DNA from: Kingdonia uniflora
Taxonomy: Eukaryota; Streptophyta; Magnoliopsida; Ranunculales; Circaeasteraceae
Assembly: GCA_014058105.1 (NCBI GenBank)
Contig: JACGCM010002017.1
Location: 1,736,001 to 1,800,000, forward strand
Length of the DNA: 64,000 nt
Direction: 5' to 3'
Shown here: positions 1 through 10,070 of the stretch, piece by piece
Layout: every line of letters begins with the position of its first letter
How positions within the stretch are numbered: the first letter of the stretch is position 1
Position numbers and translations under genes: made by a program
The notes under the pieces: generated by a model
Told to the model about the DNA's origin: nothing
What the model saw: the letters and a program-made list of their open reading frames with translations, nothing else
The model's database searches: none

Positions 1-1605
1 TAAGGTTAGTTTTATGTAGTCGTAAGAGTTAAAGGATGGTTATACAGTAGACATATTTTCTAATAGTTAATGATGAGTTGTATTGGGGATGATTATAGTA
101 TAATGTTGATTATTTAAGGCACGGCGATAATTTAATTATCTTACTTATGGGATGGAGTGTTTGGACTAAACTTTACCTTAAGACTTTATAATTTAGTAAC
201 TAGCTTATCGATACTTGTTTGGTTTGAGGCGATTTTCCATATATATATTGATGACATGATATGGCAAATGACATGGGTTGTGAAGCATACAAGTACCTTA
301 TATGGTCTACGGGAGAAGTAGTTCTCTAGGTATTTTCTTGCTAGATATTACATTAGTAATAATAAGAATTCTCGAGACATCGATTATGTCCATTTTAGAC
401 AAGGCGGCCTTGTGTTGTACATAGTACTCATTGTAAGATTTGTATTCTAAGGCGCGAGTGGAGTAAGATAGTTCTTTATCACTAGGACATTTGGGCGAGT
501 CTTTTATTCTAGAACTTAGATGATCCCTTGGTTTGTCTTTTGTGACAACCATTTAAGATAATGGATTTTCCATGATTCAGTAGTACGCGACTTAGATTCG
601 CTTTGACGCTTAGGGTTTCTTTTTGATATAGTCGCACTTATTGGGCATGTTACGACAGATAATATTGGATGTTGGAGCTTTACTTCATTTGATAAAGTTC
701 CCACTTGTTATTAAAGTGAGGGTAGATAGATCATTTGGTTGTAAGAGCGGTAGGTCTTTGGATATGGTCTCAGATGCTTATTAGGCAGTGGCAGACAAAT
801 CATTTGATTTTTATAGGATTCAAACTTCTTTCTTTCATTCATGCATAGGATAACTTAGAGTCATGTACACAGTATGGCTATGTTGTCAAGGTCCTTGGGT
901 TCGAGTCCCTAAACAAAATATGAGGTAACTGTTTATCAGTGTTCCCGGGTTGCAAGTCCCTAAATTATTTCCCTATTACTTCTCGGCTGTATGCTACGCG
1001 AGCATCCCGTGGGTAGATCCCTAAAAGTTGAAAATAAATCAGGCTTTAGACCTGTAGGTTGAAATTCCTTGAACACCCTGATCAGGTGCATTACCCGCTA
1101 ATTCCTGGTTCACTAAAAAGGAATCCGCCAATCCCTGGCTCGCCAATAAGGGATACGCTTCTGTTGAGGATAGAAGAGTGCGAGAGTGTGGTCCCACTGA
1201 ATTAAAGTGACCCTGTGTACATCGTCTATTAGTTATCCCCCACACCTAATAATACTCTATAATTATTTATAATACCGGTTGACGCCAACGCTTAAAAATA
1301 ATATTAATAATTGAACCTCATTTCCTCAAAGTATTACATCATTTATATATTTATAGGATATTAGTTTTACTTAGACTACCTTCTTTAGGACTTGTAGCTT
1401 GGTTGATCTTCTCATATAATTCCGTTGGATTCTTCATGTCTTTTTTCTGTGTTTATTTTGGTCTATCTTGTCTTATGACCTTGGATATTTGTACTTGCTA
1501 GGCGTTGTTTGCTGATGCCTTGCGCATATATACTTTTTCAGGTAAATTGTTGCGGTAGCGATACTAGTAGTTGGAGCAAGTTGGACTTGCATCTTTTGGA
1601 GTTCA
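1..1605 (+). mobile_element. LTR fragment of a long-LTR Ty3/gypsy family
   Basis: This stretch matches the reverse complement of about 41590-43100, which is part of the 3.1-kb solo LTR at 41330-44470. Shared landmarks include the block around 860-1250 and the tgccttgcgc ... tttcaggt block near 1515-1550, which also occurs in the solo LTR at 15001-16964. The LTR reads on the plus strand. Its start lies outside the window and its 3' end is missing: near 1605 it runs straight into a minus-strand gypsy pol fragment. The short ORFs inside are chance ORFs of LTR sequence. The long LTR suggests a Tekay/Del-like chromovirus, which is an inference. Confidence 0.75.
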
Positions 1606-1609
1606 TCGA

Positions 1610-2444
1610 TATGGAAAATTGGCGCCTTAACATCTCTAACCTCCGTAGGAGCATTTCACTCCTTAATAGCGCGAATCTTTTCCATATTCATGCGAATATG
1701 TCCCCCGCCAATAATATGCCCAAGAAACATAACTTGTTCCTGGGCAAACGAGCATTTCTCCATCTTAACATAGAGTTGGTTCTGTCGTAGAACTTGGAAT
1801 ACCAGGCGAAGATGCTTAAGGTGCTCCTCCATAGTACGGCTGTAGATAACAATATCATCCAGGTATACCACTACAAACTTGTCGATATATTTCCAGAAGA
1901 GCTCACTCATAAGAGTACAGAATGTTGCAAGAGCATTGGTCAGGCCGAATGGTATGACAAGAAATTCATACACCCTATACCGAGTAGAACAAGTCGTCTT
2001 TGGTTCATCCCCGACAACAATCCTGACTTGATAGTAACCCGATCTTAAATCAAGTTTTCAAAAGTACTTCGCAGATGTAACCTGGTCAAATAAGTCGGCA
2101 ATGAGCGGTATTTGATACTTGTTCTTCACCGTTACCTTGTTCAGGGCTCGATAGTCGACATATAATCGTACACTTCCATTGCATTTCTTCTGATATAAGA
2201 TCGGGGCACCATATGGCGCCCTTGAGGGGCGAATAAAGCCCGATTCCAACAGTTTATCAAGTTGTTTCTGAAGCTCTGATAGTTCAGGCGGACTCATCCT
2301 ATACGGTCCTTTGGTAGGAGGTTTGGTTCCAGGTACTAACTCGATCTGATGATCGATAGGCCTTCGTAAAGGTAGCACCTTTGGCAGTTCCTTCGGTATC
2401 ACATCCCTAAACACAGTAAGCACCCGTGAGACTTCCTTTGGCAT
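1610..2444 (-). pseudogene. Ty3/gypsy reverse transcriptase remnant
   Basis: The first open stretch (2444-2058) has the N-terminal RT blocks (PYRMSPPELSELQKQLDKLL, GFIRPSRAPYGAPILYQKK, LYVDYRALN). The second (1973-1656) has FGLTNALATF and the intact catalytic YLDD (VVYLDDIVIYS), then FLGHII. A break near 2050-1980 separates them, and a stop replaces the conserved tryptophan after RAIKE near 1655. Homology can be followed to about 1610, where the opposing LTR starts. RNase H and integrase are absent. Confidence 0.85.
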
Positions 2445-2460
2445 GACACTGTGATTACGA

Positions 2461-3201
2461 TCATTTAGCTCTAACTGTAACGTAAGTCAACTCCCCTCGC
2501 TTCAGTCCCTTCTCTAACTGAAAAGCTGATAATATTCTGCCCTCATCTCTGTGTGCGGACATCTGTATGATTGAGGGATTATTGCCAAAAATCTTCAAGG
2601 AATTGACGAACGACATTAACACTGCTTTATGGTAGCGGAGAAAGTCCATTCCCAAGATAATCTTGAAATTATTCAACGTTACTGCGAGAAGGTTAACCTT
2701 CCCATTCCACTGTCCCATCTTAACTGGAACCAACTTGGCAACACCATATATCGGCATTGCGGCCGAGTTAACGACTTTCATCCTGCTAGAATCTTTCACC
2801 AAATGCAGTCCCAAACGATTCGCTACCTGAATGGCGATAAAGCTATGGGTAACACCTGTATTAACCATCGCCGAAGTACTCCGCCCATTAATACTGAGGT
2901 CCACGTACATGAGTCCCATCTTAGGCTTAGTCTCTACCAACTGAGTGGTCACGGTATTGAGCAAGTAAGGAGAACCCATGTGAGTTTTACCGCTATCATT
3001 TCCTTGTACGGTGCCATTGGCTTGGTCTCCTTGCGACGCCATTAGGGAATTTATGGTCATCTTCTGAGGACATTGATAAGCTTTGTGATTCCCTCCACAA
3101 AGAAAATACTTCAAGTTCCCTGGACGTCCTTGAAACCTGGACGAGGAGGAAGCGCCACCACTATTATGCGGTCTGTACTCTCTTCCGGGATTAGAACTCA
3201 A
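2461..3201 (-). pseudogene. gag zinc knuckle and aspartic protease remnant
   Basis: A 246-residue open stretch. A CCHC-like knuckle lies near residues 31-45 (FLCGGNHKAYQC); the position expected for the first cysteine is tyrosine. A retropepsin-like domain follows near residues 97-200 (YVDLSINGRSTSAMVNTGVTHSF ending in ILGMDFL). The catalytic triad that should read D-T/S-G reads N-T-G, so the protease would be inactive. In intact relatives this domain is continuous with gag upstream and RT downstream; here it is separated from both by stops. Confidence 0.75.
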
Positions 3202-3209
3202 GGCTCCAC

Positions 3210-4225
3210 CCGTACTCGCTCCACCACTTCTGCCTTGGCCTTGGCCTTGACCTTGATTTCCCCCACTTCTAGCTTGGTATCCCCCATTCTTGCCCTTATT
3301 AAAATTATAGGAGGATCCTGTTCTCTATTGCGACTAGGAATTAGACTGAGACTGAGTCAGTCGACGCTCACCCTACATAGGAGTGTAGTCGTTGATACGC
3401 TAAGTAGAGGCCATTGCAGATGCCAAATTTTGAACCCGTTGCCTTTGCAGTTCATTCTGGAACCATGGTTTCAAACCTTTCAAGAAATAGATCAACTTAT
3501 ATCCTTTTCAGACATGTCGCTGATATCCAACATTAGGGCTGAGAATCGCTTCACATACTCTCGGATGTTGCCTGTCTGCTTAGTTGCCTTAAACTCCTCC
3601 AAGCAATGAACTCAACATTTTCGGGTAGGAACTGATTCTTCAACTCTCTCTTCAAGTCCTCCCATGTGCTAATAGTACCGTGACCTCTCTGGACCTCAGC
3701 ATACTTGGTGCGCCGCCATAGTTTATCGTCACCTGTGAGGTACATGGTTGCCATCGATACCTTCGCACCTTCGCTCTTCGGTCTGACTATATTGAAGCAC
3801 GTCTCCATATTAAAGATAAATTTCTCCACCTCCTTTACGTTCTTTGCCCCTTCATAGGCCTTGGGTTAGGGGACCTTGATTCTGGGCCGTTCTATACCGC
3901 CGCCCAAAGGTGTTGGTTCACCAGTCTCAACAACCTCAATTAGGAGATTCACCTTCGAAGATAGTTCAGCCACCTTATCCAGAAGTGTAGCCATATTTCC
4001 TTCAACTACGCCTTCTAGCGTAACGAGACGTTCGCCCATATGGGCCTGATCATCTGTGAACCTGTTCAATCGTTCCTCCAAAGTCGTCACTTGATCGATA
4101 ATTCCACCTAGAGCTCGCATCTTATATTCTAACTGGTCTAACCACGTTCGGGTGTTTGACCTGGGATTGACGGGTGGTCCTACCATCTGAGGGGCAGGGG
4201 TAGGGTCATTGGGACCCTCCGCCAT
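3210..4225 (-). pseudogene. gag remnant of the chromovirus-like element
   Basis: Gag forms the retroelement particle. The start at 4225 (MAEGPND) opens a 119-residue stretch with heptad-like coiled-coil character. A second stretch at 3829-3551 carries the conserved gag core (WEDLKRELKNQFLPENVE), as in Retrotrans_gag proteins. Between about 3865 and 3830 the frame changes, and further stops follow near 3400-3350, where the reading continues into a Gly/Gln-rich linker. The gene cannot make a full-length Gag. Confidence 0.75.
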
Positions 4226-4255
4226 AGCAACAAGATCACTTTCCTACTAAAATGT

Positions 4256-4270
4256 GGCTCGGATACCAAC
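4256..4270 (-). other. Primer-binding site (tRNA-Met type)
   Basis: On the minus strand this reads TTGGTATCCGAGCC, one or two changes from the TGGTATCAGAGCC site complementary to initiator tRNA-Met used by many plant LTR elements. It directly follows an LTR-style ...TCA end (TGATACAGAC from 4271 on the plus strand) and precedes the gag start at 4225, as expected. Confidence 0.65.
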
Positions 4271-5254
4271 TGATACAGACCAACTTAATCACAAACTTGG
4301 TACGTGCGACATTCAAGGCACGTGCCTCAAGTAAGCCTAATTATTCATCTCTTTCAATCGTCTTAAGAACATACTATCACATAAAATCAAGGCAACACAA
4401 ACACTGTACAAAGGGTCATTGCAAACTTCATTTCATTCATTTATCAACAACAATTACAAAGCTTTATTTCCTTCTCGGGTATATCGGAGTCATGTCCTCT
4501 ACATAATAGCTACTAAGGAAATAACTAAGAACCAAAAGGAAATATCAAAGTTGGAGACGAAGCGTACTCCCCCTTTTGGTTAACCTAAACTTTACAGAAA
4601 TAAATGAAACTTTGTACACGACTTTATTATATCCTAAAGTTACTATTTACAAAATATTGGCTCGATTCGTTGAGGCGTCACACTTAGTAACAGACCAGAC
4701 CTATGATAGGAATCCTTATGAGACCCGTCGTAGTTACATATCGAGCCTCTCAGTACATAATCCAGGTACTAATCTGGGCTTGCTAAAAAAACACATAATC
4801 TAGCCATATTGGTCGCTTCAAGGTAGCGATAGTATATACTGTAACACTAATACAGAGGCAAATCATTATGACAATGGCCCCTAAAATCTAAAAGTTCAAA
4901 TATAATCGATTGAAATACATAAGTGCAATTTGCAAATGCATAATATGTCTGAGAATAGCTTCCACTTTGACTTACGAGACATTCTAAATAATGAACTTGA
5001 ATATTTATTTTCTCCCAAGGACTCGCAAAAAGATTCTTTTGTAAACAGCTGCATCAGCTTGAACTCCGTGAACTATTACAGTGGTTCTCAATGCACTGCA
5101 ACAACGTCCATCAGACCTATGTATTCAACGCTATACATAGACTGTAAATATTGGTAGAGGGTGCCAATTATTCATTGCACCTCTAAGATAGAAATTCCCT
5201 CTGACAACATGCGTTTCCACTATTTCTATTGACTGAGATACGCTGAGCTAGTGA
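4271..5254 (-). repeat. Probable 5' LTR of the chromovirus-like element plus flank; no gene
   Basis: The plus strand starts TGATACAGAC immediately outside the primer-binding site, so this should be the 5' LTR of the minus-strand element. I could not find its outer end, because no second LTR copy is present in the window for comparison. Nothing in this 984-bp stretch looks like a protein gene; the ORFs around 4576-4800 and 4930-5157 have no recognisable features. Confidence 0.45.
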
Positions 5255-5402
5255 CAAGGATTAAAATGCCAAACCATTCTAGCTTACCAACCTCCACCTA
5301 GTGGCGATTTACTGAGATATTTTCAATTTATCACCACTTTTTGGTCACTCTATTTTTTAATCCTTTAATGCAAAAAGCCGGTTTAAACCGAATTATCACA
5401 AT
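5255..5402 (+). repeat. Left terminal inverted repeat, MULE-like element
   Basis: About 150 bp here match the reverse complement of 10697-10844 at roughly 85% by eye. Both outer ends read CAAGGATTAAAATG inwards. The flanks agctagtga (5246-5254) and agctaaata (10845-10853) agree at 6 of 9 positions, which would suit an eroded 9-bp Mutator-type duplication. The LTR element at 5646-10587 lies between the two arms. Confidence 0.6.
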
Positions 5403-5645
5403 ATATTGGTGTGCATTTTTATTTTATATTTTGATAATTACCATATGTTGATAATTTTAAATTGAGCAATCACCGAAGTCGATAAATTTTATGTGAGGCA
5501 AGCAAGAAGGCACATCTATAGCAACAATAAAGCCACATCTATAACCTTATCATCTTGCACTAATTGCTTTGTTTGCTAAATGAATTCAATCAAAGCTCAA
5601 TTAGAGTACGAATTCTTCCCTTTTCTACGCGTTTATAAAGACGGA

Positions 5646-6145
5646 TGTAAGGGCCTATTCTGAATCTCGAGCTCAAGTCTCTCCATTCGACCATCACACA
5701 TTTACTCAACTCATCAACATACACGTGACATATTTATGGCACATTATGTAGCAGTTACAAAGAAAAGGAGTTACTCAAGCCGTTACACAATCATTATGAA
5801 GACTCGTCAAAATCACATATTATAGCGTTCATTATTAAAGCAGATAATATATTATAAGACCTATAAATAGGACTAGAGTACTACAAATTAGAGATTGAGA
5901 AAATTTTACACAGGACTTTCTATTCAGAAACTCTACAGAACTGTTTAGATTTCCCTTTGTAATAACTAGCAATCCTCAATATAATCTATCATTTTCTAAA
6001 TCCTCAATAGAGGTCGTGGATTTTAACCTATTCAGAGGTTTTCCACGCTAATTCTCGTTTTGGTGATTGCTTATCATTTTACTAAACATTATATTCATCT
6101 TTGTGTAAGGTACTATATTCGGCATAACAAAAATAGGCTATTACA
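5646..6145 (+). repeat. 5' LTR of the 5646-10587 element
   Basis: A 500-bp direct repeat of 10071-10587. It has a TATA-like box (cctataaatagg) near 5861-5872 and a U5-like block with gaggtcgtgg. Related LTRs are at 11220-11671 and, reversed, at 49056-49531. Confidence 0.92.
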
Positions 6146-6170
6146 TTTGGCGCCATCTGTGGGAACCCCA
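6146..6170 (+). other. Primer-binding site
   Basis: The sequence TTTGGCGCCATCTGTGGGAA follows the 5' LTR directly. The Tat element at 27349-27368 has a related site (ATTGGCACTGTATGTGGGAA on the minus strand). The type is common in plant Ty3/gypsy elements. Confidence 0.75.
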
Positions 6171-6309
6171 AACGATTAGCCAGTGCTAAAAAATGAAGGA
6201 CAGAATACCGAGCTTAAACGTTTGAGGTTTTTGTTTATCTATTTCTCTCTCTTTCAATATTCATATTTTAGAACGAGAGCCACAAATACACGTCAAACTT
6301 CTCTTCTCA

Positions 6310-6779
6310 GAGCATGGGCAACAGGATAGCTATCGCTATGATAGCTATCAAAATTCATAAAATTTTGGTTTTCCAGGGTAGATATCGCTCAAATTTTCTA
6401 AATTTCGAAAAAATCAGTAGCTATCTGTGGCGACCCGTTTTATGTCAGGTGTCAGTGGGCCCACATAAACAAACTATAAAAAAATATCTTAAAAAATTAT
6501 TTTCATTCTTTTAATATATTACATGTGCCAATTGAATTAGCGTTATATATATATATTTTATGGGTTTTTAATAAAAAAAATAAAAGTGTTTTTTTTCATT
6601 ATTATTATTAAAAAAATATTAAAAAATGTTGGGCGTCAATTCAATTGGCGCATAATTATTATTTTTTATTTTATTAAAAAAATAAAAAATATTAAAAACT
6701 AACATCATCCCTATCCTGAAAAAGAATTTTTTTTAGCTCTAGCTACATGCCATATTTTTACTGAATTTGTGTTTACGTG
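6310..6779. mobile_element. Tourist-like MITE, first of a head-to-head pair
   Basis: It starts GAGCATGGGCAACAG. The first 160 bp match the reverse complement of about 7100-7262, and its right part (about 6700-6779) matches the reverse complement of the start of the neighbouring MITE (6795-6870). Its own right terminal repeat is missing, and no clean TSD is visible. It contains the near-palindrome gcgtcaattcaattggcgc, seen four times across the pair. Confidence 0.55.
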
Positions 6780-6782
6780 TTA

Positions 6783-7262
6783 GAGCATGGGCAGCAGCCT
6801 ACATAAGCATAAATTTAGGAAAAATATGACATGTAACTATAGGTAAAAAAATTTCCTTTTCCAGGGTGGGGATAGTGTCGGTTTTTAATATATATATATA
6901 TTTTTTTAATAAAAAAAAATTTAAAAAAAAAAATTGTGCGCCAATTGAATTGGCTCCTAAATTTTTAAATATATATTTTTAATAATAAATTAAAAATTAA
7001 AAATTAAAATAATAATAAAAAATACATCGCGCCAATTCAATTGGCGCACTCCCCATTAAAAAAAAAATTCCTAATTTATCACACGTCATCATAAATATTT
7101 TTTTAATAATTTTTACTCACCACATGACTTAAACTTCCTCGCCACAGATAGTCACTGAATTTCTCGATATTAACCCAATTTGAGCGATGGCGATCCTGAA
7201 AAAGTAGTTTTTCATCGATTTGGATAGCTACGTTGGCGATGGCGAGCCTGCTGCCCATGCTC
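6783..7262. mobile_element. Tourist-like (PIF/Harbinger-type) MITE
   Basis: A 480-bp element bounded by GAGCATGGGCAGCAG and its reverse complement, with the 3-bp duplication TTA at 6780-6782 and 7263-7265. A TTA/TAA duplication with such ends is typical of PIF/Harbinger MITEs. The AT-rich middle contains copies of gcgccaattgaattggcgc-like near-palindromes. A further end motif ctgcccatgct lies at 7275-7285. Confidence 0.7.
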
Positions 7263-7539
7263 TTAGCGATGCTGCTGCCCATGCTATTTGGAATTTCAGA
7301 CAAACCCCTCTCTCTTTCTTCTCCCCCAAATCAAACAAGAAAATCAAAATTGCAAAACCTTAGAAATTCGAATCGAAATCAAGATCACATTCGGGTTCAT
7401 TTCCCAAACCCCATTACGCTTTCAAATATGGATCATTTTCTTCTACAAAGGGTACAATTATTATAGCCCCTAGGGCTTCATCAAAAGATTCTTGGTCGAC
7501 AGATGGAAATGAAGGTTGCAGTAACATTAATGGGGATTC

Positions 7540-7990
7540 TTGGTTGGTCGACAAAAATGCGCCAAAATCACTCCAATTCCTCTCTTCCTAGACGATTCTA
7601 AACCTCAAATCTCTGATCTACAAGCTGACTCAAGTTCATCCGTCCTCGTTACCTCCAAAACCTTCAATAAAGCCGAGTGCGACGCCAACATCAATCTCTC
7701 CTTCCCCGGTGATGCATTAGATGTTATCCACGCCAAGATGGCTCTCGAGCTCAAGAGTTCCAACATCGTCTCGTGCTCGGATATCCTCGCCCTTGCCGCC
7801 CGAGATCACGTAACAATGGTGGGTGGTCTTTTTATCAAGTTTGATTAGGTCGAAAAGATGGAGTGGTGTCGAAATCAACTCGAGTGAAGGACAATCTTAC
7901 CTGAATCGCAGATGGGAATGTCAGATATCATTGATTTATTGTGGCAAAGAAGTTTTCAGTTCAGGAAACAGTGGCATTTTTGGGTTTGGT
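7540..7990 (+). pseudogene. Captured class III peroxidase fragment
   Basis: Class III peroxidases are secreted haem enzymes that oxidise phenolics with H2O2. From about 7639 the reading SVLVTSKTFNKAEC...NLSFPGDALDVI...KMALE...VSCSDILALAARD...VTMVGG matches the middle of such enzymes, resembling the Arabidopsis Prx31/Prx41 kind. After a frameshift near 7845 it continues as LGRKDGVVSKSTRVKDNLT, and after a second near 7900 as MGMSDIIDLFVAKKFSVQE (to about 7965). The distal-histidine block upstream and the proximal-histidine block downstream are missing, so no active enzyme is possible. No intron is visible across the join. The fragment lies inside an LTR element with a perfect target duplication, so it was carried in with it or inserted into it. 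Confidence 0.85.
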
Positions 7991-8126
7991 GTTGCAGCCC
8001 CATCTAGTACCATAAGCAAATCAAAATCACAAGCGAACCGCGCTCAATTCGTTGCTCCAAGAGGCAAATCGACGCGAATCCAGAGTCGATTCAGATCAAA
8101 AATAGTCATAGAATCACGAGATCGTA

Positions 8127-8363
8127 CTATAAGAGGCGGTAACTTTGACGATAGGAGCTTTTATCATTTTGCTCAAATTTTATGGGCGTATTATCGAAGC
8201 TACTCACTTCCATATTCTCATGAGTTTTAACTTCAGATATTTCATTCGAATCAAAGCACATAGGAGAAGATGATGTACTTTCAGCGGTGGACGTTAAAGG
8301 TTTTCTGATTTGGTTCGTAGTAGATATAGTACCTAAACCACATGTGGTATCTTCAACAAACAA
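8127..8363 (-). CDS. Unrecognised ORF, 78 aa, inside the LTR element
   Basis: A Ser/Thr-rich 78-residue reading (MFVEDTTCGLG...) antisense to the host element, next to the peroxidase fragment. It may be a piece of another captured gene or chance. I recognise no domain. Confidence 0.2.
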   Translation of the reverse strand: MFVEDTTCGLGTISTTNQIRKPLTSTAESTSSSPMCFDSNEISEVKTHENMEVSSFDNTPIKFEQNDKSSYRQSYRLL

Positions 8364-8715
8364 AAGCTCTCTCGGTTAGATTGGCAGTATCTTGAAATAT
8401 AATCCATGAACCAGATATACATATACTCATCCTACCAAGCCCTGAATATGAGGTTATTTATTCTACTCATATTGCAACAATTGACGAAGCCCATATAGAG
8501 AATTTTCAGGCTCATCTGTTGGCCTCCGAACAACATTTTGATCAACAAAATACTACAATTGATATCCCTTAACTATCTGCTAATGCTGCGACCTCTTCTA
8601 GTGGGCACGACAACTTCAAAACCAAGCAAATTCATTCCATCATTAAATGTCTTTATATGGAGACCAATAACCATATCGCGGTCATGGTCGTAATCCTTAC
8701 AGTTCAGCTGGATGA

Positions 8716-9072
8716 TCATGATATTCTCGTAAACGAGCTATGGATTCTTAGTTGGAACCAGTCACAAATTCGAGCAATGGCGCCAATCGCCAAGTCAATT
8801 ATTTCTCCAACTAGGTCTCTACCATTTGAACAAGTGGAGCCGGGTATTCTAGCAATTATCAAACAGTCATTAGAGTTTGTGACATGTTTTTTGGGAGAAA
8901 TGAACATATGCCAGTAACGATCTTTGCCTTCAAAATACTTTGGGGTGAGTTCGACCTCAGCTTCAGACTCAATTCTCGACCTCATCTTTTCAATAACATC
9001 AACCGCATTATTAATGTACTCGAGGTCGAGGTACTCGAGGCGATTATAACTTTTTATCAAGCTCATATCCAA
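8716..9072 (-). CDS. Unrecognised ORF, 118 aa, antisense in the LTR element
   Basis: Reads MDMSLIKSYNRLEYLDLEYI... with a charged middle part (RSRIESEAEVELTPKYFEGK) and no recognised domain. Its orientation, antisense near the 3' end of the element, is the position where related Tat elements carry antisense ORFs, so it may be an antisense-ORF remnant. No TATA box or splice evidence was seen. Confidence 0.25.
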   Translation of the reverse strand: MDMSLIKSYNRLEYLDLEYINNAVDVIEKMRSRIESEAEVELTPKYFEGKDRYWHMFISPKKHVTNSNDCLIIARIPGSTCSNGRDLVGEIIDLAIGAIARICDWFQLRIHSSFTRIS

Positions 9073-9089
9073 TAGGATTCAAGGTTGGG

Positions 9090-9880
9090 GTATTCAATCT
9101 CATACTTTGGGGCGAGCTCGACCTCAGCTCTAGGCAGAATGTTTGACCTCATTATTAATCTAATCGACTTAAATCATACTTGGGGCGCGCTCGACCAGTA
9201 CATTAAAAGTCGATAATTGGTTCATCCAATTTGACCAAATAGATAACATAATCTAATACTTTACAGGTCAGTTATTGGTTTGTCTAATTCAACCAAACAG
9301 ATTATATATTACAGGTTATATATTATAGTTTACATTTTACTATCTTTATCATTTTGTACATCGTTCTTACACCAATGAAATACTTGTGTTTGGGCGACCT
9401 ACATCAGAGTACACTTCTACTATCTCATACAATATTCTTCTGCTAATTCTATCATTTTTGTACGTCAATCTTACACCAATGAAATACGTGTGTTTGGTTG
9501 CCCTACATCACAGTACTTTTCTACTATCTCTTACAAGTACTTGTATATACAGAATTGTTGCTTCAACCAATTCAATCTTCTAAATACATTACAGATCATT
9601 TTCTTCTTCGGCCAATCTGATATTATATTACATAACGAATCAGTTATTGCTTCAAAAAATTTAATCTTCTATCATACCACATGTCAGTTATTGGTTAATC
9701 CCAATTTGACCAACCCATCTAAATATATTACAGGTTGATTATTGGTTCGTCCAATTCAACCAAACAGATTACATATTACAGGTCCACAATTGGTTCATCT
9801 AATGCGACCAACATATCTACTATATTACAACACATTTCATGTCGACAATAGGATCATCCAAATTGGCCAATAAATTAAAA
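9090..9880. repeat. Degenerate minisatellites near the 3' LTR
   Basis: A unit of roughly 50 bp built on ttggttcatccaatttgacca...atattacaggt recurs about six times between 9205 and 9880. A separate direct repeat of about 100-bp period (caccaatgaaatac ... ctactatctc) occupies about 9371-9440 and 9473-9535. Before them the phrase gagctcgacctcagct recurs near 8945, 9113 and, altered, 9188. There is no coding potential. Confidence 0.6.
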
Positions 9881-10070
9881 GTCAATCGACTTAAATTGTA
9901 CTCAGGGGGACCACAAAGCCTCAAATTCCTGAAAGAAAGCATCAACAATATCGGTAGTAAACTGCATCAGAATCAAGATAGAAACGTCAGGTAACGGATA
10001 TATAATGAACTTCTCAACCAACACCACTCACCCATGATGCTTCTCGTGCTCTTGGTTGAGTGGGGGCGGA

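Larger units (their letters stand above)
1606..4270 (-). mobile_element. Degenerate Ty3/gypsy chromovirus-like gag-pol, minus strand
   Basis: Reading down the minus strand from a primer-binding site at 4256-4270 there are, in order, gag, a zinc knuckle, a protease and the first two thirds of a reverse transcriptase, all broken by stops and frameshifts. The sequence stops inside the RT near 1606, where an unrelated LTR in the opposite orientation begins, so the rest of RT, RNase H, integrase and the 3' LTR are gone. The tRNA-Met-type primer site and the RT style fit the chromovirus group of Ty3/gypsy elements. Confidence 0.8.

Noticed and set aside
1..1605. 3' LTR of the chromovirus-like element at 1606-4270
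   Set aside because: The LTR here belongs to the long-LTR family of 41330-44470 and reads on the plus strand, opposite to the element, and it does not start with the sequence found at 4271.
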